Positions 1-6,754 of a stretch of 11,406 nucleotides of DNA are shown in pieces. This DNA comes from CAMBDR01 sp046597185 (lineage in GTDB: Bacteria; Pseudomonadota; Gammaproteobacteria; Burkholderiales; Burkholderiaceae_D), in NCBI GenBank assembly GCA_046597185.1, contig JBKJLF010000632.1, positions 1 through 11,406 of the forward strand. The letters run 5' to 3'. Within the stretch, counting starts at the first letter, position 1, and every line of letters begins with the position of its first letter. The notes under the pieces were generated by a model. It did not search any database, was not told where the DNA came from, and saw only the letters and a list, made by a program, of their open reading frames with translations. The translations under genes were made by a program, and so were the position numbers.

Positions 1-2244
1 CCCCAGCCAGCCCAGCAGCGCCAGCGTGGCGATACTGGCCAGCAGACCCGGTAGCAACACGCGCCAGGCATGGCGGCGGTAGCGTGGCAACAGCATCAGC
101 CATACCACCGCATACGCGACCAATACCACCCAACCCATGTTTTGCCGATAGCGCCCCAAAACGGAAGAAATTTCACTCACTTTATCAACCCATTGCACAC
201 CCGCCATACCCTGTGCGGTGCGCTGCAAGAGCGGTAGTGCCGTGCGTTGCATGCCGCGTAGCGCGACGATGCTGGCGTATTGATCGGGTTGATCGGGGTG
301 AGCGGTTTGAGCGGTTTGAGCGGGGCCGATTTTGCCCAGCCATAAATGCCGCCAAGGCTCGCTGGCGCTGCTACGCATGAATTGCTCGGGCGTGAGTGCC
401 TGATTTTGCGCCAGCAAAGCCTGGCGGGTATGTAGAACCCAGGCCTCAGCTTGCCCGGTGGCCCGGGCGACATCGGCCAAGGGGCCGGTTTGACTTAATA
501 ATTTGCTGGCGACCAGTTCGCGCCGCATGGCTTGCCGTTGTTGTGAAGGCACCCAGTTGGAAATGGCTTGATAAGCGCTGATCTGGCGCTGGCTGATGAG
601 TTGATCCAGTTTTTGCTTTAATCCTTCTTCGCGCTGTAATAACTGTTCGCTGCTGTTGGCGCGCACCAGAAAATATTGGACCGGGGTGGCGGCGTCGAGT
701 AATTTGCCGAGTTTGATTTGATCGGCCAACAACTGCGCCGGGGGGGATTGGAGCGCGCGGATGTCGTCATTCACCCCCAAACGGGCGATGCCTGCCAGGG
801 CCGCCAAGCTTAAAGCAGCGAATAAAAACCAGATAGCCGGCCGGGTTGTCCAAACCTGCCAACTCGGCCAACGCGGCCAATTCAGCAAGGCCCGGCCATA
901 CATTTGCGCCAATTTACTGCTTCTTAAAATGGCTGCGGGGTGGGCAGCGGGCGGGCCAGCTCGGGTGCCTGATGCGCTGCCACCCTGCAATAAACCGGGA
1001 AACCAGCACCATACCGTGAGCCAGGCAAAGATCAAACCCAAGGCCGAAAATACCGCCATTTGGCGCAAACCCGGGAAGGGCGTGAGTGCCAGCCCAAGGT
1101 AGCCGGCAACGGTGGTGAGCAGCGTCAGCAATAAACCGGGCAGCAGGCGGCGGATCAAACTGGCGGATGCGATGGCGGGGTCGGCACTCAAGCGGTTGCA
1201 CAGAAAATAAATGCCATAATCTTGCGCCACCCCGATCAGGCTGGCACCGAACACCAGCGTCATCAGATGGATGCGATCAAAGATTAACACGCTCACCGAG
1301 AGCGCGCCCAAAAAGCCGACGCCAATCGACAGCAAAATCATGCCAATTGGTTTGAGCGAATGAAAACTGAACCACATCAATAGAACAATCCCGAGCAGGG
1401 AGCCGATGCCGATGGTGGAAACTTCGTGGCTCGCTTGCTGGCCCGCCGCACCCGCGTGCAGGATGACGCCAGTGCTGATCACTTCAATCGATTTGCCCGG
1501 GCTGGAATCGTCCACCGCACCCACCGCACCCACCGCCCGTGCCGCAGTGGCCGCCTGTGCCAACAGGGGCAGGACGGTTTCTTGCGTGGCCAGGGAAAAC
1601 GCGGCTTGTTTGAGTGTCAGCGGCAACAGCACATACTGGTTGTGGGCATCGATTTTGGGATTGGCGACAAATAATTCGCCATCGCGTGGCCGTACCGGGG
1701 TTTCCTGCGCGCGCTCTTGCACCCAGGTGGAAAACAAATCAAAGGGGTCTTCCTGAAATGAGCCAAGCTTGGGGCCGGAAAAAGCGGAATACAGCTTGCC
1801 CAGCGCCTTGTCGCGCCAAAATGCGCTATCTTGCTGGCGCAATTGGGCTTCGTCCTGGGCGCTGATCAAGCTCAAACGATGGTGTTGAAACAGCGCCAGC
1901 CAGTCGTTTTGGGTGCCTTCGCCAAGCGTCGTGGCTTGCAGTAAATCCGGTCGCTGCGCCAGCACTTTGCGGTAAGCTGTCGCCGCGCGTTTGGCTTGCT
2001 CCCAATCCTTGGCCCCGATCAACACCACCACCCGCTGCTGCGCTGCATCCACCATATGGGTAAATGATTGTTGCAGCACCGGGTCGCGCTGTTGTACTGG
2101 CAGTAGCGCGAGGATATCGGTATCGGGCCTGATGCGCTGGCTCAGCCAGAGCCAGCCGTTATGCGCGATCAGCAGGCAAACCAGCAGCGCCCAAACCCAT
2201 GCCAGCCGGGCTTGCTGTGCGTCCTGATTGAGCACTGTTTTCAA
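1..2244 (-). CDS. MMPL/RND-family exporter of the aryl polyene cluster (partial, 3' end outside window)
   Basis: The frame is open from 2244 to the left edge (748 codons, no stop), so the C-terminus is missing; complete relatives have roughly 770-790 residues. This is a predicted inner-membrane exporter of the RND superfamily (COG4258 type), thought to move the polyene or its lipid conjugate out of the inner membrane. Visible: a first membrane helix at about residues 13-35; the DTDILALLP segment at 41-49 typical of this family; a large periplasmic loop; a helix cluster at about 276-420 with GVAQDYGIYF at 338-347, whose Asp342 fits the conserved membrane Asp; then a second half opening with a helix near 462-485 and a further loop. 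The last residues enter the next helix bundle. The chosen TTG start at 2242-2244 overlaps the TGA stop of the LolA-like gene (TTGA). A GTG three codons downstream (2233-2235) is the alternative. No clear Shine-Dalgarno site is seen for either, so translation is probably coupled. Confidence 0.9.
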   Translation of the reverse strand, partial: MKTVLNQDAQQARLAWVWALLVCLLIAHNGWLWLSQRIRPDTDILALLPVQQRDPVLQQSFTHMVDAAQQRVVVLIGAKDWEQAKRAATAYRKVLAQRPDLLQATTLGEGTQNDWLALFQHHRLSLISAQDEAQLRQQDSAFWRDKALGKLYSAFSGPKLGSFQEDPFDLFSTWVQERAQETPVRPRDGELFVANPKIDAHNQYVLLPLTLKQAAFSLATQETVLPLLAQAATAARAVGAVGAVDDSSPGKSIEVISTGVILHAGAAGQQASHEVSTIGIGSLLGIVLLMWFSFHSLKPIGMILLSIGVGFLGALSVSVLIFDRIHLMTLVFGASLIGVAQDYGIYFLCNRLSADPAIASASLIRRLLPGLLLTLLTTVAGYLGLALTPFPGLRQMAVFSALGLIFAWLTVWCWFPGLLQGGSASGTRAGPPAAHPAAILRSSKLAQMYGRALLNWPRWPSWQVWTTRPAIWFLFAALSLAALAGIARLGVNDDIRALQSPPAQLLADQIKLGKLLDAATPVQYFLVRANSSEQLLQREEGLKQKLDQLISQRQISAYQAISNWVPSQQRQAMRRELVASKLLSQTGPLADVARATGQAEAWVLHTRQALLAQNQALTPEQFMRSSASEPWRHLWLGKIGPAQTAQTAHPDQPDQYASIVALRGMQRTALPLLQRTAQGMAGVQWVDKVSEISSVLGRYRQNMGWVVLVAYAVVWLMLLPRYRRHAWRVLLPGLLASIATLALLGWLG
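280..325. repeat. Compound 9-base tandem repeats in the exporter gene
   Basis: Two copies of ttgatcggg (280-297) are followed by three copies of tgagcggtt/tgagcgggg (299-325). They encode QTAQTA followed by PDQPDQ in the second periplasmic loop of the exporter. Unit size preserves the frame. Confidence 0.88.
858..884. repeat. Imperfect 3 x 9-base repeat in the exporter gene
   Basis: gccaactcg, gccaacgcg and gccaattca follow each other and encode the NWPRWPSWQ segment between the two membrane halves of the exporter. Copies share the gccaa core. Confidence 0.7.
1512..1538. repeat. 3 x 9-base tandem repeat in the exporter gene
   Basis: Two perfect copies of ccaccgcac and one with a single change (ccaccgccc). 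They encode the AVGAVGAV stretch in the first periplasmic loop of the exporter. Confidence 0.85.
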
Positions 2245-2915
2245 AATGCCGCCGCGTCATCGGGCGTGATTGCAGTTTCGCCCGTTTTGATGTCAGAAAA
2301 TACGATGTCGGTATGGTCGCCATTGCCATCGACCATGTTCAGGCTTTTGACGTAAGCGTCGCCGGTCAAACTGATTTTGCCGATGGTTTTGGCCAACAGC
2401 GCCTGACGCGCCGTCAATTCGACCCGCCAACTATCGCCCTTGGGGTTTAAGCCACCACGGACTTCAAACAAACTGTCAAGTTGGGCGAAATCGCCCGCCA
2501 ATAATGAAAACATCACGCCATTGATGATGCGTACCGTGGGCTCTTTATTTGCATCGAGCCGCACGCCGACTTTATCGCCCTGCATTTGCACGATTTCATC
2601 CCGAGTCAGGCGCAAGGTATTGGCGAAGGGTTTCAAGGTGCGCCAGACCACGCCCTTGCCAACCACCACGCAAAAGCGGCCATGCGAGGTCAGTGGTTTC
2701 TTAAAGCCGGCCAGTTGTTTGCTTTGATCAAAGCGACCACACAGAACATGGGGCTTGTCGAGTTTGGCTTGCACCGCCTGAATGGCTTGCACCGCCTGAA
2801 TGGCTTGATTGGTGGTTGGATTGGCGGCGGCATTGGCACCAGCGCTGACGCTGGCAGAGCCGATGATCAGCGCGCAGGCTAAAAAAAGTCGCTTCATTGG
2901 ATTCATTGGCCTCAT
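2241..2915 (-). CDS. LolA-like outer membrane lipoprotein carrier protein
   Basis: 224 residues, a little longer than typical LolA. A Sec signal peptide is evident: a basic start (MKR, residues 7-9), a hydrophobic core (LFLACALIIGSASVSA) and a likely cleavage near GANAAA at about 25-30. The mature part reads as the LolA/LolB-like beta fold found in APE clusters, with segments such as CGRFDQSKQL, GRFCVVVGKGVVWRT and a GDAYVKSLNMVDGNGDHTDIVFSDI region that resembles the LolA C-terminal half. The role, by family and neighbourhood, is periplasmic carriage of the hydrophobic pigment between the exporter and the outer membrane. The start ATG overlaps the thioesterase stop as ATGA. Two further in-frame ATGs follow at codons 4 and 7, and codon 7 would give the most standard signal peptide. 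The segment after the signal peptide (QAIQAVQAIQAVQA) is encoded by a perfect 18-base duplication. Confidence 0.85.
   Translation of the reverse strand: MRPMNPMKRLFLACALIIGSASVSAGANAAANPTTNQAIQAVQAIQAVQAKLDKPHVLCGRFDQSKQLAGFKKPLTSHGRFCVVVGKGVVWRTLKPFANTLRLTRDEIVQMQGDKVGVRLDANKEPTVRIINGVMFSLLAGDFAQLDSLFEVRGGLNPKGDSWRVELTARQALLAKTIGKISLTGDAYVKSLNMVDGNGDHTDIVFSDIKTGETAITPDDAAAF
2766..2801. repeat. Perfect 2 x 18-base tandem repeat in the LolA-like gene
   Basis: The unit ggcttgcaccgcctgaat is present twice without mismatch and begins a third time at 2802. It encodes the QAIQAV repeat just after the signal peptide, in a region that should tolerate length change. The unit length keeps the frame. 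Confidence 0.9.
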
Positions 2916-2919
2916 TGAA
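2893..2919. repeat. 3 x 9-base repeat that multiplies the LolA-like start codon
   Basis: ttcattgga, ttcattggc and ctcattgaa follow each other. On the minus strand each contains an in-frame ATG, which produces Met at codons 1, 4 and 7 of the LolA-like protein. Confidence 0.75.
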
Positions 2920-3373
2920 TATTGACCCCCAGTTTTTCAAACAAGATCGGCGGCGAGCTAAAACACATCTCGCCACTAGCCATATGCACCGCCACCTGGG
3001 TGGTGCTGGCGCGGGTTAAGCGTTTGCCGCTGGCTGCATCACTGATCAAATAGTTTATTTTGAGACGATTTTCCCACTCGATAATTTCAGCGCGCAAACG
3101 CAGGGTTTGGGCAAACCGGGCAGAGCCGACATAGCGCACTTGCAGGTCAATAATCGGCCAGGCATAGCCCGATTGCTTCATTTGTACATAGTTGTAATCG
3201 ATTTGATCGAGTAAAGCGCAGCGGACTATTTCCAGATATTTGACGTAATTGCCATGCCAGACGATTTCCATCGGGTCCAGCTCAAAAAACTGGACCTGGA
3301 TTTCGGTTTCCGCGACCCAGCGCCCCGGTGCTTTGACGCGGTGCGGGTTTTTTTCAGGGCTCGCGCTATTCAT
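2912..3373 (-). CDS. Acyl-CoA/ACP thioesterase, 4-hydroxybenzoyl-CoA thioesterase (4HBT) hotdog family
   Basis: 153 residues, normal for a single hotdog-fold thioesterase. The segment ELDPMEIVWHGNYVKYLE (31-48) is the hallmark DxxGxVxHxxY-type helix of the YbgC/4HBT group, with Asp33 as the expected catalytic residue (Met-Glu replaces the usual Gly region, as in APE-cluster members). Thioesterases at this position are a regular part of APE clusters. They probably release or edit the polyene chain or aryl starter thioester in the cytoplasm. The ATG at 3371-3373 has a GGAG Shine-Dalgarno five bases upstream. The gene overlaps the stop of the ammonia-lyase gene by eight bases and is followed by an ATGA overlap with the LolA-like gene. 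The exact thioester substrate cannot be read from sequence. Confidence 0.88.
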   Translation of the reverse strand: MNSASPEKNPHRVKAPGRWVAETEIQVQFFELDPMEIVWHGNYVKYLEIVRCALLDQIDYNYVQMKQSGYAWPIIDLQVRYVGSARFAQTLRLRAEIIEWENRLKINYLISDAASGKRLTRASTTQVAVHMASGEMCFSSPPILFEKLGVNIQ

Positions 3374-4982
3374 ATAAACTCCAGGCCTGGCTTTGGATGC
3401 GCTGTAACATCAGGCGCAGGTCGGGTTCGAGGCGGCGGTCTTCTTGCACCGGGGCGATGTCGGTGTTGAGTTGTTCCAGCATCGCCAGCAAGGGTTGCGG
3501 CGGCACGCTGGCGTTGACCTGGCAGCGCAACCACACCCCTTGCCGCACGCTGATCAACAGGGCGGCGGCGACTTGTTCGCTTAATTCCAGTACGCGCAGG
3601 CAATCGCGCGCGGCGATCGTACCCATGCTGACTTTATCCTGGTTATGGCATTCGGTGGAGCGGGAAAATACCGAGGCTGGCATGGTCAGTTTCAAGGCTT
3701 CGGCAGTCCAGGCCGAGGCGCTGATTTGTAGCGCTTTCAAACCATGGTTAATCGCCGCGCGCGGCCCTTGCATGCCCGATAAATTGGCGGGCAAGCCGTG
3801 GTTGTAACGGCTATCGACCAGTAAAGCCATTTGGCGATCCAGCAAATCGGCCAGATTGGCGACGGCGTTTTTCATGCTGTCCATGGCAAAGGCAATATGG
3901 CCGCCGTAGAAATGGCCGCCATGCAGTACGCGCTCGCCTTTTGCATCGATGATCGGGTTGTCGTTGGCGCTGTTCAATTCATTTTCAATCGATTGGCGAA
4001 AAAATGGCAGGGCATCGGCCAGGACCCCGATCACATGCGGTGCGCAGCGGATCGAGTAGCGGTCTTGCAAGCGTTTGCCATTGCGTTCGGCCTGGCCGCA
4101 GGAAAGGTCTTGCCGTATCCAGGCGGCCACATTTTGCATGGCCGGGTGCGGTTTGACCGAGAATAAGGTTTCGTCAAAATGGTGGGCATTGCCATCCAGC
4201 GCAAACGAGGCCAGCGCGGTGATGCGGGCGCATAATTTGACCAGGTAGGTGGCGCGATCATGGGCCAGACAGGCCAGTGCGGTCATGACGGCGGTGCCAT
4301 TCATGATTGCCAGGCCTTCTTTGGGGCGTAATCGGATTGGGGCGATGCCCGCTTCCTGCAAGGCTTGTGCGGCGCTTAGTTGCTGGCCGTCGTGCCAGAC
4401 TTCGCGCTCGCCACACAATACCGCCGCCAGATAAGAGAGCGGGGTTAAATCGCCACTGGCACCAACCGAGCCTTCCGAGGGAATCAGCGGCAAAATATCG
4501 GCTTGCAACAGGCGCACAATTTGTTCCAGCAACAGCACGCCAACGCCGGAAAACCCTTTGGCCAACGAGGCCAGGCGTACTGCCATCACGGCGCGGGTTT
4601 GTGGCGGGCTTAAATGCTGCCCCAGGCCGCAGCCGTGATAGGTGTATAAGTGGCGCGGCAATTCGGCCACCAGTTCGGGCGGCACGGTGACGGTGCAGGA
4701 ATCGCCGTAGCCGGTGGTGACGCCGTAAATGGTGCCGTCTTCATGCAACAGGCGATCCAGAAAATCGGCCCCGCGTGCAATGAAGGCGCGAAATTCTTGG
4801 TCGGGCGCGAGCGTGGCCGTGGCGCGACCATGGGCCAGATCGACGATATCTTCGATGCTGAGGCGACGGCGTTCAAATTCAATCACCCGTTGCGAGCTTG
4901 CCGTGGAGAGACCCGGATCGGGGGCGGCACCATGGGCGGCGGCGTTATGGGTGGTGTTATGGGCGGTATTATTGGGGGGCAT
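3366..4982 (-). CDS. Aromatic amino acid ammonia-lyase (HAL/PAL/TAL family, MIO enzyme)
   Basis: 538 residues from the ATG at 4980-4982. The Ala-Ser-Gly triad that cyclises to the MIO cofactor is at 175-177 inside GSVGASGDLTPLS. The catalytic-loop Tyr86 sits in YGVTTGYGD, and Tyr309/Arg312 are in DRYSIRCAPHVIG. The segment ECHNQDKVSMG (444-454) carries Gln448 at the position that is Glu414 in histidine ammonia-lyase and Gln in plant PAL, so histidine is an unlikely substrate. The selectivity pair is Tyr115-His116 (in LYTYHGCGLG), unlike His-Leu of bacterial TAL or Phe-Leu of PAL. I infer production of coumarate or a related cinnamate as the pigment's aryl starter. An upstream extension to 5105 exists in frame, but it would overlap the acyltransferase gene by 137 bases and has no family similarity. 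The chosen start has GGAA about nine bases upstream and overlaps by 14 bases. Residues 2-20 are a low-complexity Asn/Thr/His/Ala tail. Confidence 0.9.
   Translation of the reverse strand: MPPNNTAHNTTHNAAAHGAAPDPGLSTASSQRVIEFERRRLSIEDIVDLAHGRATATLAPDQEFRAFIARGADFLDRLLHEDGTIYGVTTGYGDSCTVTVPPELVAELPRHLYTYHGCGLGQHLSPPQTRAVMAVRLASLAKGFSGVGVLLLEQIVRLLQADILPLIPSEGSVGASGDLTPLSYLAAVLCGEREVWHDGQQLSAAQALQEAGIAPIRLRPKEGLAIMNGTAVMTALACLAHDRATYLVKLCARITALASFALDGNAHHFDETLFSVKPHPAMQNVAAWIRQDLSCGQAERNGKRLQDRYSIRCAPHVIGVLADALPFFRQSIENELNSANDNPIIDAKGERVLHGGHFYGGHIAFAMDSMKNAVANLADLLDRQMALLVDSRYNHGLPANLSGMQGPRAAINHGLKALQISASAWTAEALKLTMPASVFSRSTECHNQDKVSMGTIAARDCLRVLELSEQVAAALLISVRQGVWLRCQVNASVPPQPLLAMLEQLNTDIAPVQEDRRLEPDLRLMLQRIQSQAWSLYE
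4932..4974. repeat. Degenerate 12- to 15-base repeats at the 5' end of the ammonia-lyase gene
   Basis: Units starting with atgggyggy occur at 4932 (15 bases), 4947 and 4959 (12 bases each), and a fourth partial unit starts at 4971. They encode the Asn/Thr/His/Ala tail that precedes the enzyme fold. The block reaches to within a few bases of the acyltransferase stop. Confidence 0.75.
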
Positions 4983-5958
4983 CGACAGGTTCCAGATGGG
5001 GAGTTTGCCAAAAATCATAAAAGTTAAACCATTGCAGCGGGGTGCGCAAGCAAAAATATTCCAGTTTGGCGGCATAGGCGGCGGCCAGTTCGGCCAGCGC
5101 GGCATCGCGCCCTTTGCGCGGCAAGGTCACGCGCTCACGCAGTAATTCAAAATGCACTTCGGAATGTTGGCCATGGCGCATCGAAAACAGGCAATACAAT
5201 GGACAGTGCAAAATCGCGGCCAGCACATACGGCCCGACCGGAAAGGCGGCGTTTTGGCCCAGAAAGCGCGCCATGGCCACGCGCGGGCGGGCGGCCACCG
5301 GCACCCGGTCGGCGGCGATCACAATAAAGCCGCCTTGCTGCACTTTTTCGTTGAGCAACATGGCGGTGGCCGGGGTCATTTCGGTGACTTGCAATAAATC
5401 CAATTGGCTGCGTGGGTCCAGTTGTGCCAGCATGCGGTTAAACGCCGGTGCATGGCGGGTATGCACCAGTACCGTGAGTTTCAGGCCCGCCTGTTGCAGC
5501 GACAGCACCCGGCATAATTCCAGATTGCCCAGGTGGGAACACAGCAAGACTGCGCCCTGGCCGCGTTGGATTAATTCGAGCATCGGTGCCAGCCCAAAAA
5601 ATTGCACATCGGCGACCGGAAACAAGCCGCCCCAGAGCATCATTTTGTCGAGTATGGTTTCGGCAAAGGCGGCAAAATGGCGCAAGATGCCGCGCCAACT
5701 GCTATCAATCGATCTGGCTGGTGTGGTGTGGGCCGCTGTGGTGTGGGCAATATGTTGTAAATACTTGGCCGAAGCGCGGCGCGCCGCACCCTGGCTTATT
5801 ACATACCATAGCAATACCGGGTACAGCACCAGGCGAAATGGCCAGCGCCCCAGTAAGCGGTAGACCCAAAATAGCAAGCGCATGCCCAGCACGAAGCTCA
5901 CTTCGTTGATGGTGGCCCAATGGCCGGGTGCTGCCAGCGTGGGTTTGGCTTGGCTCAT
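4969..5958 (-). CDS. LpxL/HtrB-like lipid A-type acyltransferase (COG4261 type)
   Basis: 329 residues, matching the lysophospholipid/lauroyl acyltransferase family. The active-site HX4E motif is SHLGNLE with His142 and Glu147. AADRVPVAARPR (215-226) matches the second conserved block (the DRG-like region), and FPVGPYVLAA (239-248) matches the third. A hydrophobic stretch at about 20-55 suggests membrane association at the cytoplasmic face of the inner membrane. In many APE clusters this domain is fused to a family 2 glycosyltransferase; here the two are separate adjacent genes with an ATGA overlap. It probably acylates the sugar or glycerol anchor that carries the polyene. A Shine-Dalgarno AAGGA lies seven bases before the ATG. 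The segment at about 71-81 (AHTTAAHTTPA) comes from a short imperfect DNA repeat. The C-terminal tail overlaps the start of the ammonia-lyase gene by 14 bases. Confidence 0.87.
   Translation of the reverse strand: MSQAKPTLAAPGHWATINEVSFVLGMRLLFWVYRLLGRWPFRLVLYPVLLWYVISQGAARRASAKYLQHIAHTTAAHTTPARSIDSSWRGILRHFAAFAETILDKMMLWGGLFPVADVQFFGLAPMLELIQRGQGAVLLCSHLGNLELCRVLSLQQAGLKLTVLVHTRHAPAFNRMLAQLDPRSQLDLLQVTEMTPATAMLLNEKVQQGGFIVIAADRVPVAARPRVAMARFLGQNAAFPVGPYVLAAILHCPLYCLFSMRHGQHSEVHFELLRERVTLPRKGRDAALAELAAAYAAKLEYFCLRTPLQWFNFYDFWQTPHLEPVDAPQ
5722..5748. repeat. 12-base direct repeat with 15-base period in the acyltransferase gene
   Basis: tgtggtgtgggc occurs at 5722-5733 and 5737-5748. It encodes the repeated AHTT of the AHTTAAHTTPA segment, a likely surface loop between the N-terminal hydrophobic region and the catalytic domain. 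Confidence 0.8.
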
Positions 5959-6743
5959 GGCTTGATCCTTGATGGCGGGCGGCTGAATTTACCTGCCAAC
6001 AGGCGGGGCAAGCGCAACAACATGCCAAAAAACAGGGTCGAGTGCATGCGTGTGATGAGCAGATTGTCGTGCCACAGCCGAAAATGGGATACACCATCAC
6101 TCGGGTAACCAACCCGGGTGCCCAGATTTTGCACCGGCACCTGATCCCACACCAGCCGCACCAGAATATCGGTATCAAAATTCATGCGCCGCCCCAGGGG
6201 TTGGCGCGCCATTAACGCCAGCACCGGGGCCAGCGGATAAACCCGAAAACCACACATCGAATCGCGAATTTGCAGCGACAGCGTATTGATCCAGACCCAG
6301 ATATGGGTCGCATAACGGCCATACAGGCGCGCCTTGGGCACCGATGCGTCATAAATCGGGTAGCCCACAATCACGGCGTCAGGTTGGAGTTTGGCCGCTT
6401 CGATGAAGGCGGGAATATCGCTTGTGGTGTGCTGGCCGTCGGCATCAATTTGCAAGGCGTGGCTATAGCCCAGCCTTGCCGCTTCCTGAAAGCCGCTCAG
6501 CATCGCGCCACCCTTGCCCTGATTAATCGGGTGAACCAACAGCGTAATGCGGCCCGGTTCCGCCGCCTGCAAGTTGCGCAGCACCTGGGCGCACGCGGGC
6601 GAGCTGCCATCATCAATCAACAGGCAGGGCAAACCGTGCGCCAACACCGCTTGTACCACGGCACCGACTGCATGCTCGTGGTTATACACCGGGATCAGCA
6701 CGCAGCAATGGATGACAGATTGGGCAGATTGGCCGGGCAACAT
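5955..6743 (-). CDS. Family 2 glycosyltransferase
   Basis: 262 residues with the GT-A fold motifs of GT2 enzymes of the dolichyl-phosphate mannosyltransferase type: CVLIPVYNHE near the N-terminus (14-23), LLIDDGSS (41-48), NQGKGGAMLSGF (74-85) for nucleotide-sugar binding, the DXD-like LQIDADGQH (97-105) with Asp100 and Asp102, and DSMCGFRVYP (161-170). A weak hydrophobic stretch near the C-terminus (about 236-250) could touch the membrane. GT2 proteins occur next to or fused with the acyltransferase in APE clusters and probably add a sugar to the pigment or its lipid anchor. A strong AGGAG site lies six bases before the ATG and just inside the end of the methyltransferase gene, with three bases between stop and start. 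Residues 4-9 (GQSAQS) reflect a 9-base tandem duplication. Donor and acceptor are unknown. Confidence 0.88.
   Translation of the reverse strand: MLPGQSAQSVIHCCVLIPVYNHEHAVGAVVQAVLAHGLPCLLIDDGSSPACAQVLRNLQAAEPGRITLLVHPINQGKGGAMLSGFQEAARLGYSHALQIDADGQHTTSDIPAFIEAAKLQPDAVIVGYPIYDASVPKARLYGRYATHIWVWINTLSLQIRDSMCGFRVYPLAPVLALMARQPLGRRMNFDTDILVRLVWDQVPVQNLGTRVGYPSDGVSHFRLWHDNLLITRMHSTLFFGMLLRLPRLLAGKFSRPPSRIKP
6716..6733. repeat. 2 x 9-base repeat at the 5' end of the glycosyltransferase gene
   Basis: cagattggg and cagattggc are adjacent and encode the QSAQS-type segment at residues 5-10, before the first conserved strand of the glycosyltransferase. Confidence 0.7.
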
Positions 6744-6754
6744 TCATCACTCCT
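6744..6754 (-). promoter_or_regulatory. Strong ribosome binding site of the glycosyltransferase gene
   Basis: On the minus strand AGGAG is followed by TGATGA and then the ATG. The site lies across the stop codon of the methyltransferase gene, which suggests direct re-initiation. A nearer ATG inside TGATGA is out of frame. Confidence 0.75.

Noticed and set aside
280..325. CRISPR-like repeat array
   Set aside because: Units are 9 bases without spacers and lie in a coding frame; they are simple tandem repeats.
1..2244. Possible decayed exporter, since no complete minus-strand frame is bounded in this region
   Set aside because: Translating the strand codon by codon gives one uninterrupted frame with family motifs to the left edge. 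It is simply cut by the window border.
3366..4982. Histidine degradation enzyme HutH
   Set aside because: No hut genes are nearby, Gln replaces the histidine-binding Glu, and the gene sits within a pigment operon.
4983..5105. N-terminal extension of the ammonia-lyase to an ATG at 5105, or a shorter one to 5018
   Set aside because: These would overlap the acyltransferase coding region by 137 or 50 bases. The extra residues look like frame-shifted acyltransferase sequence.
5114..5863. Plus-strand open frame of 249 codons
   Set aside because: It lies antisense inside the acyltransferase gene, which has clear motifs. Its translation has no recognisable domain and a skewed composition.
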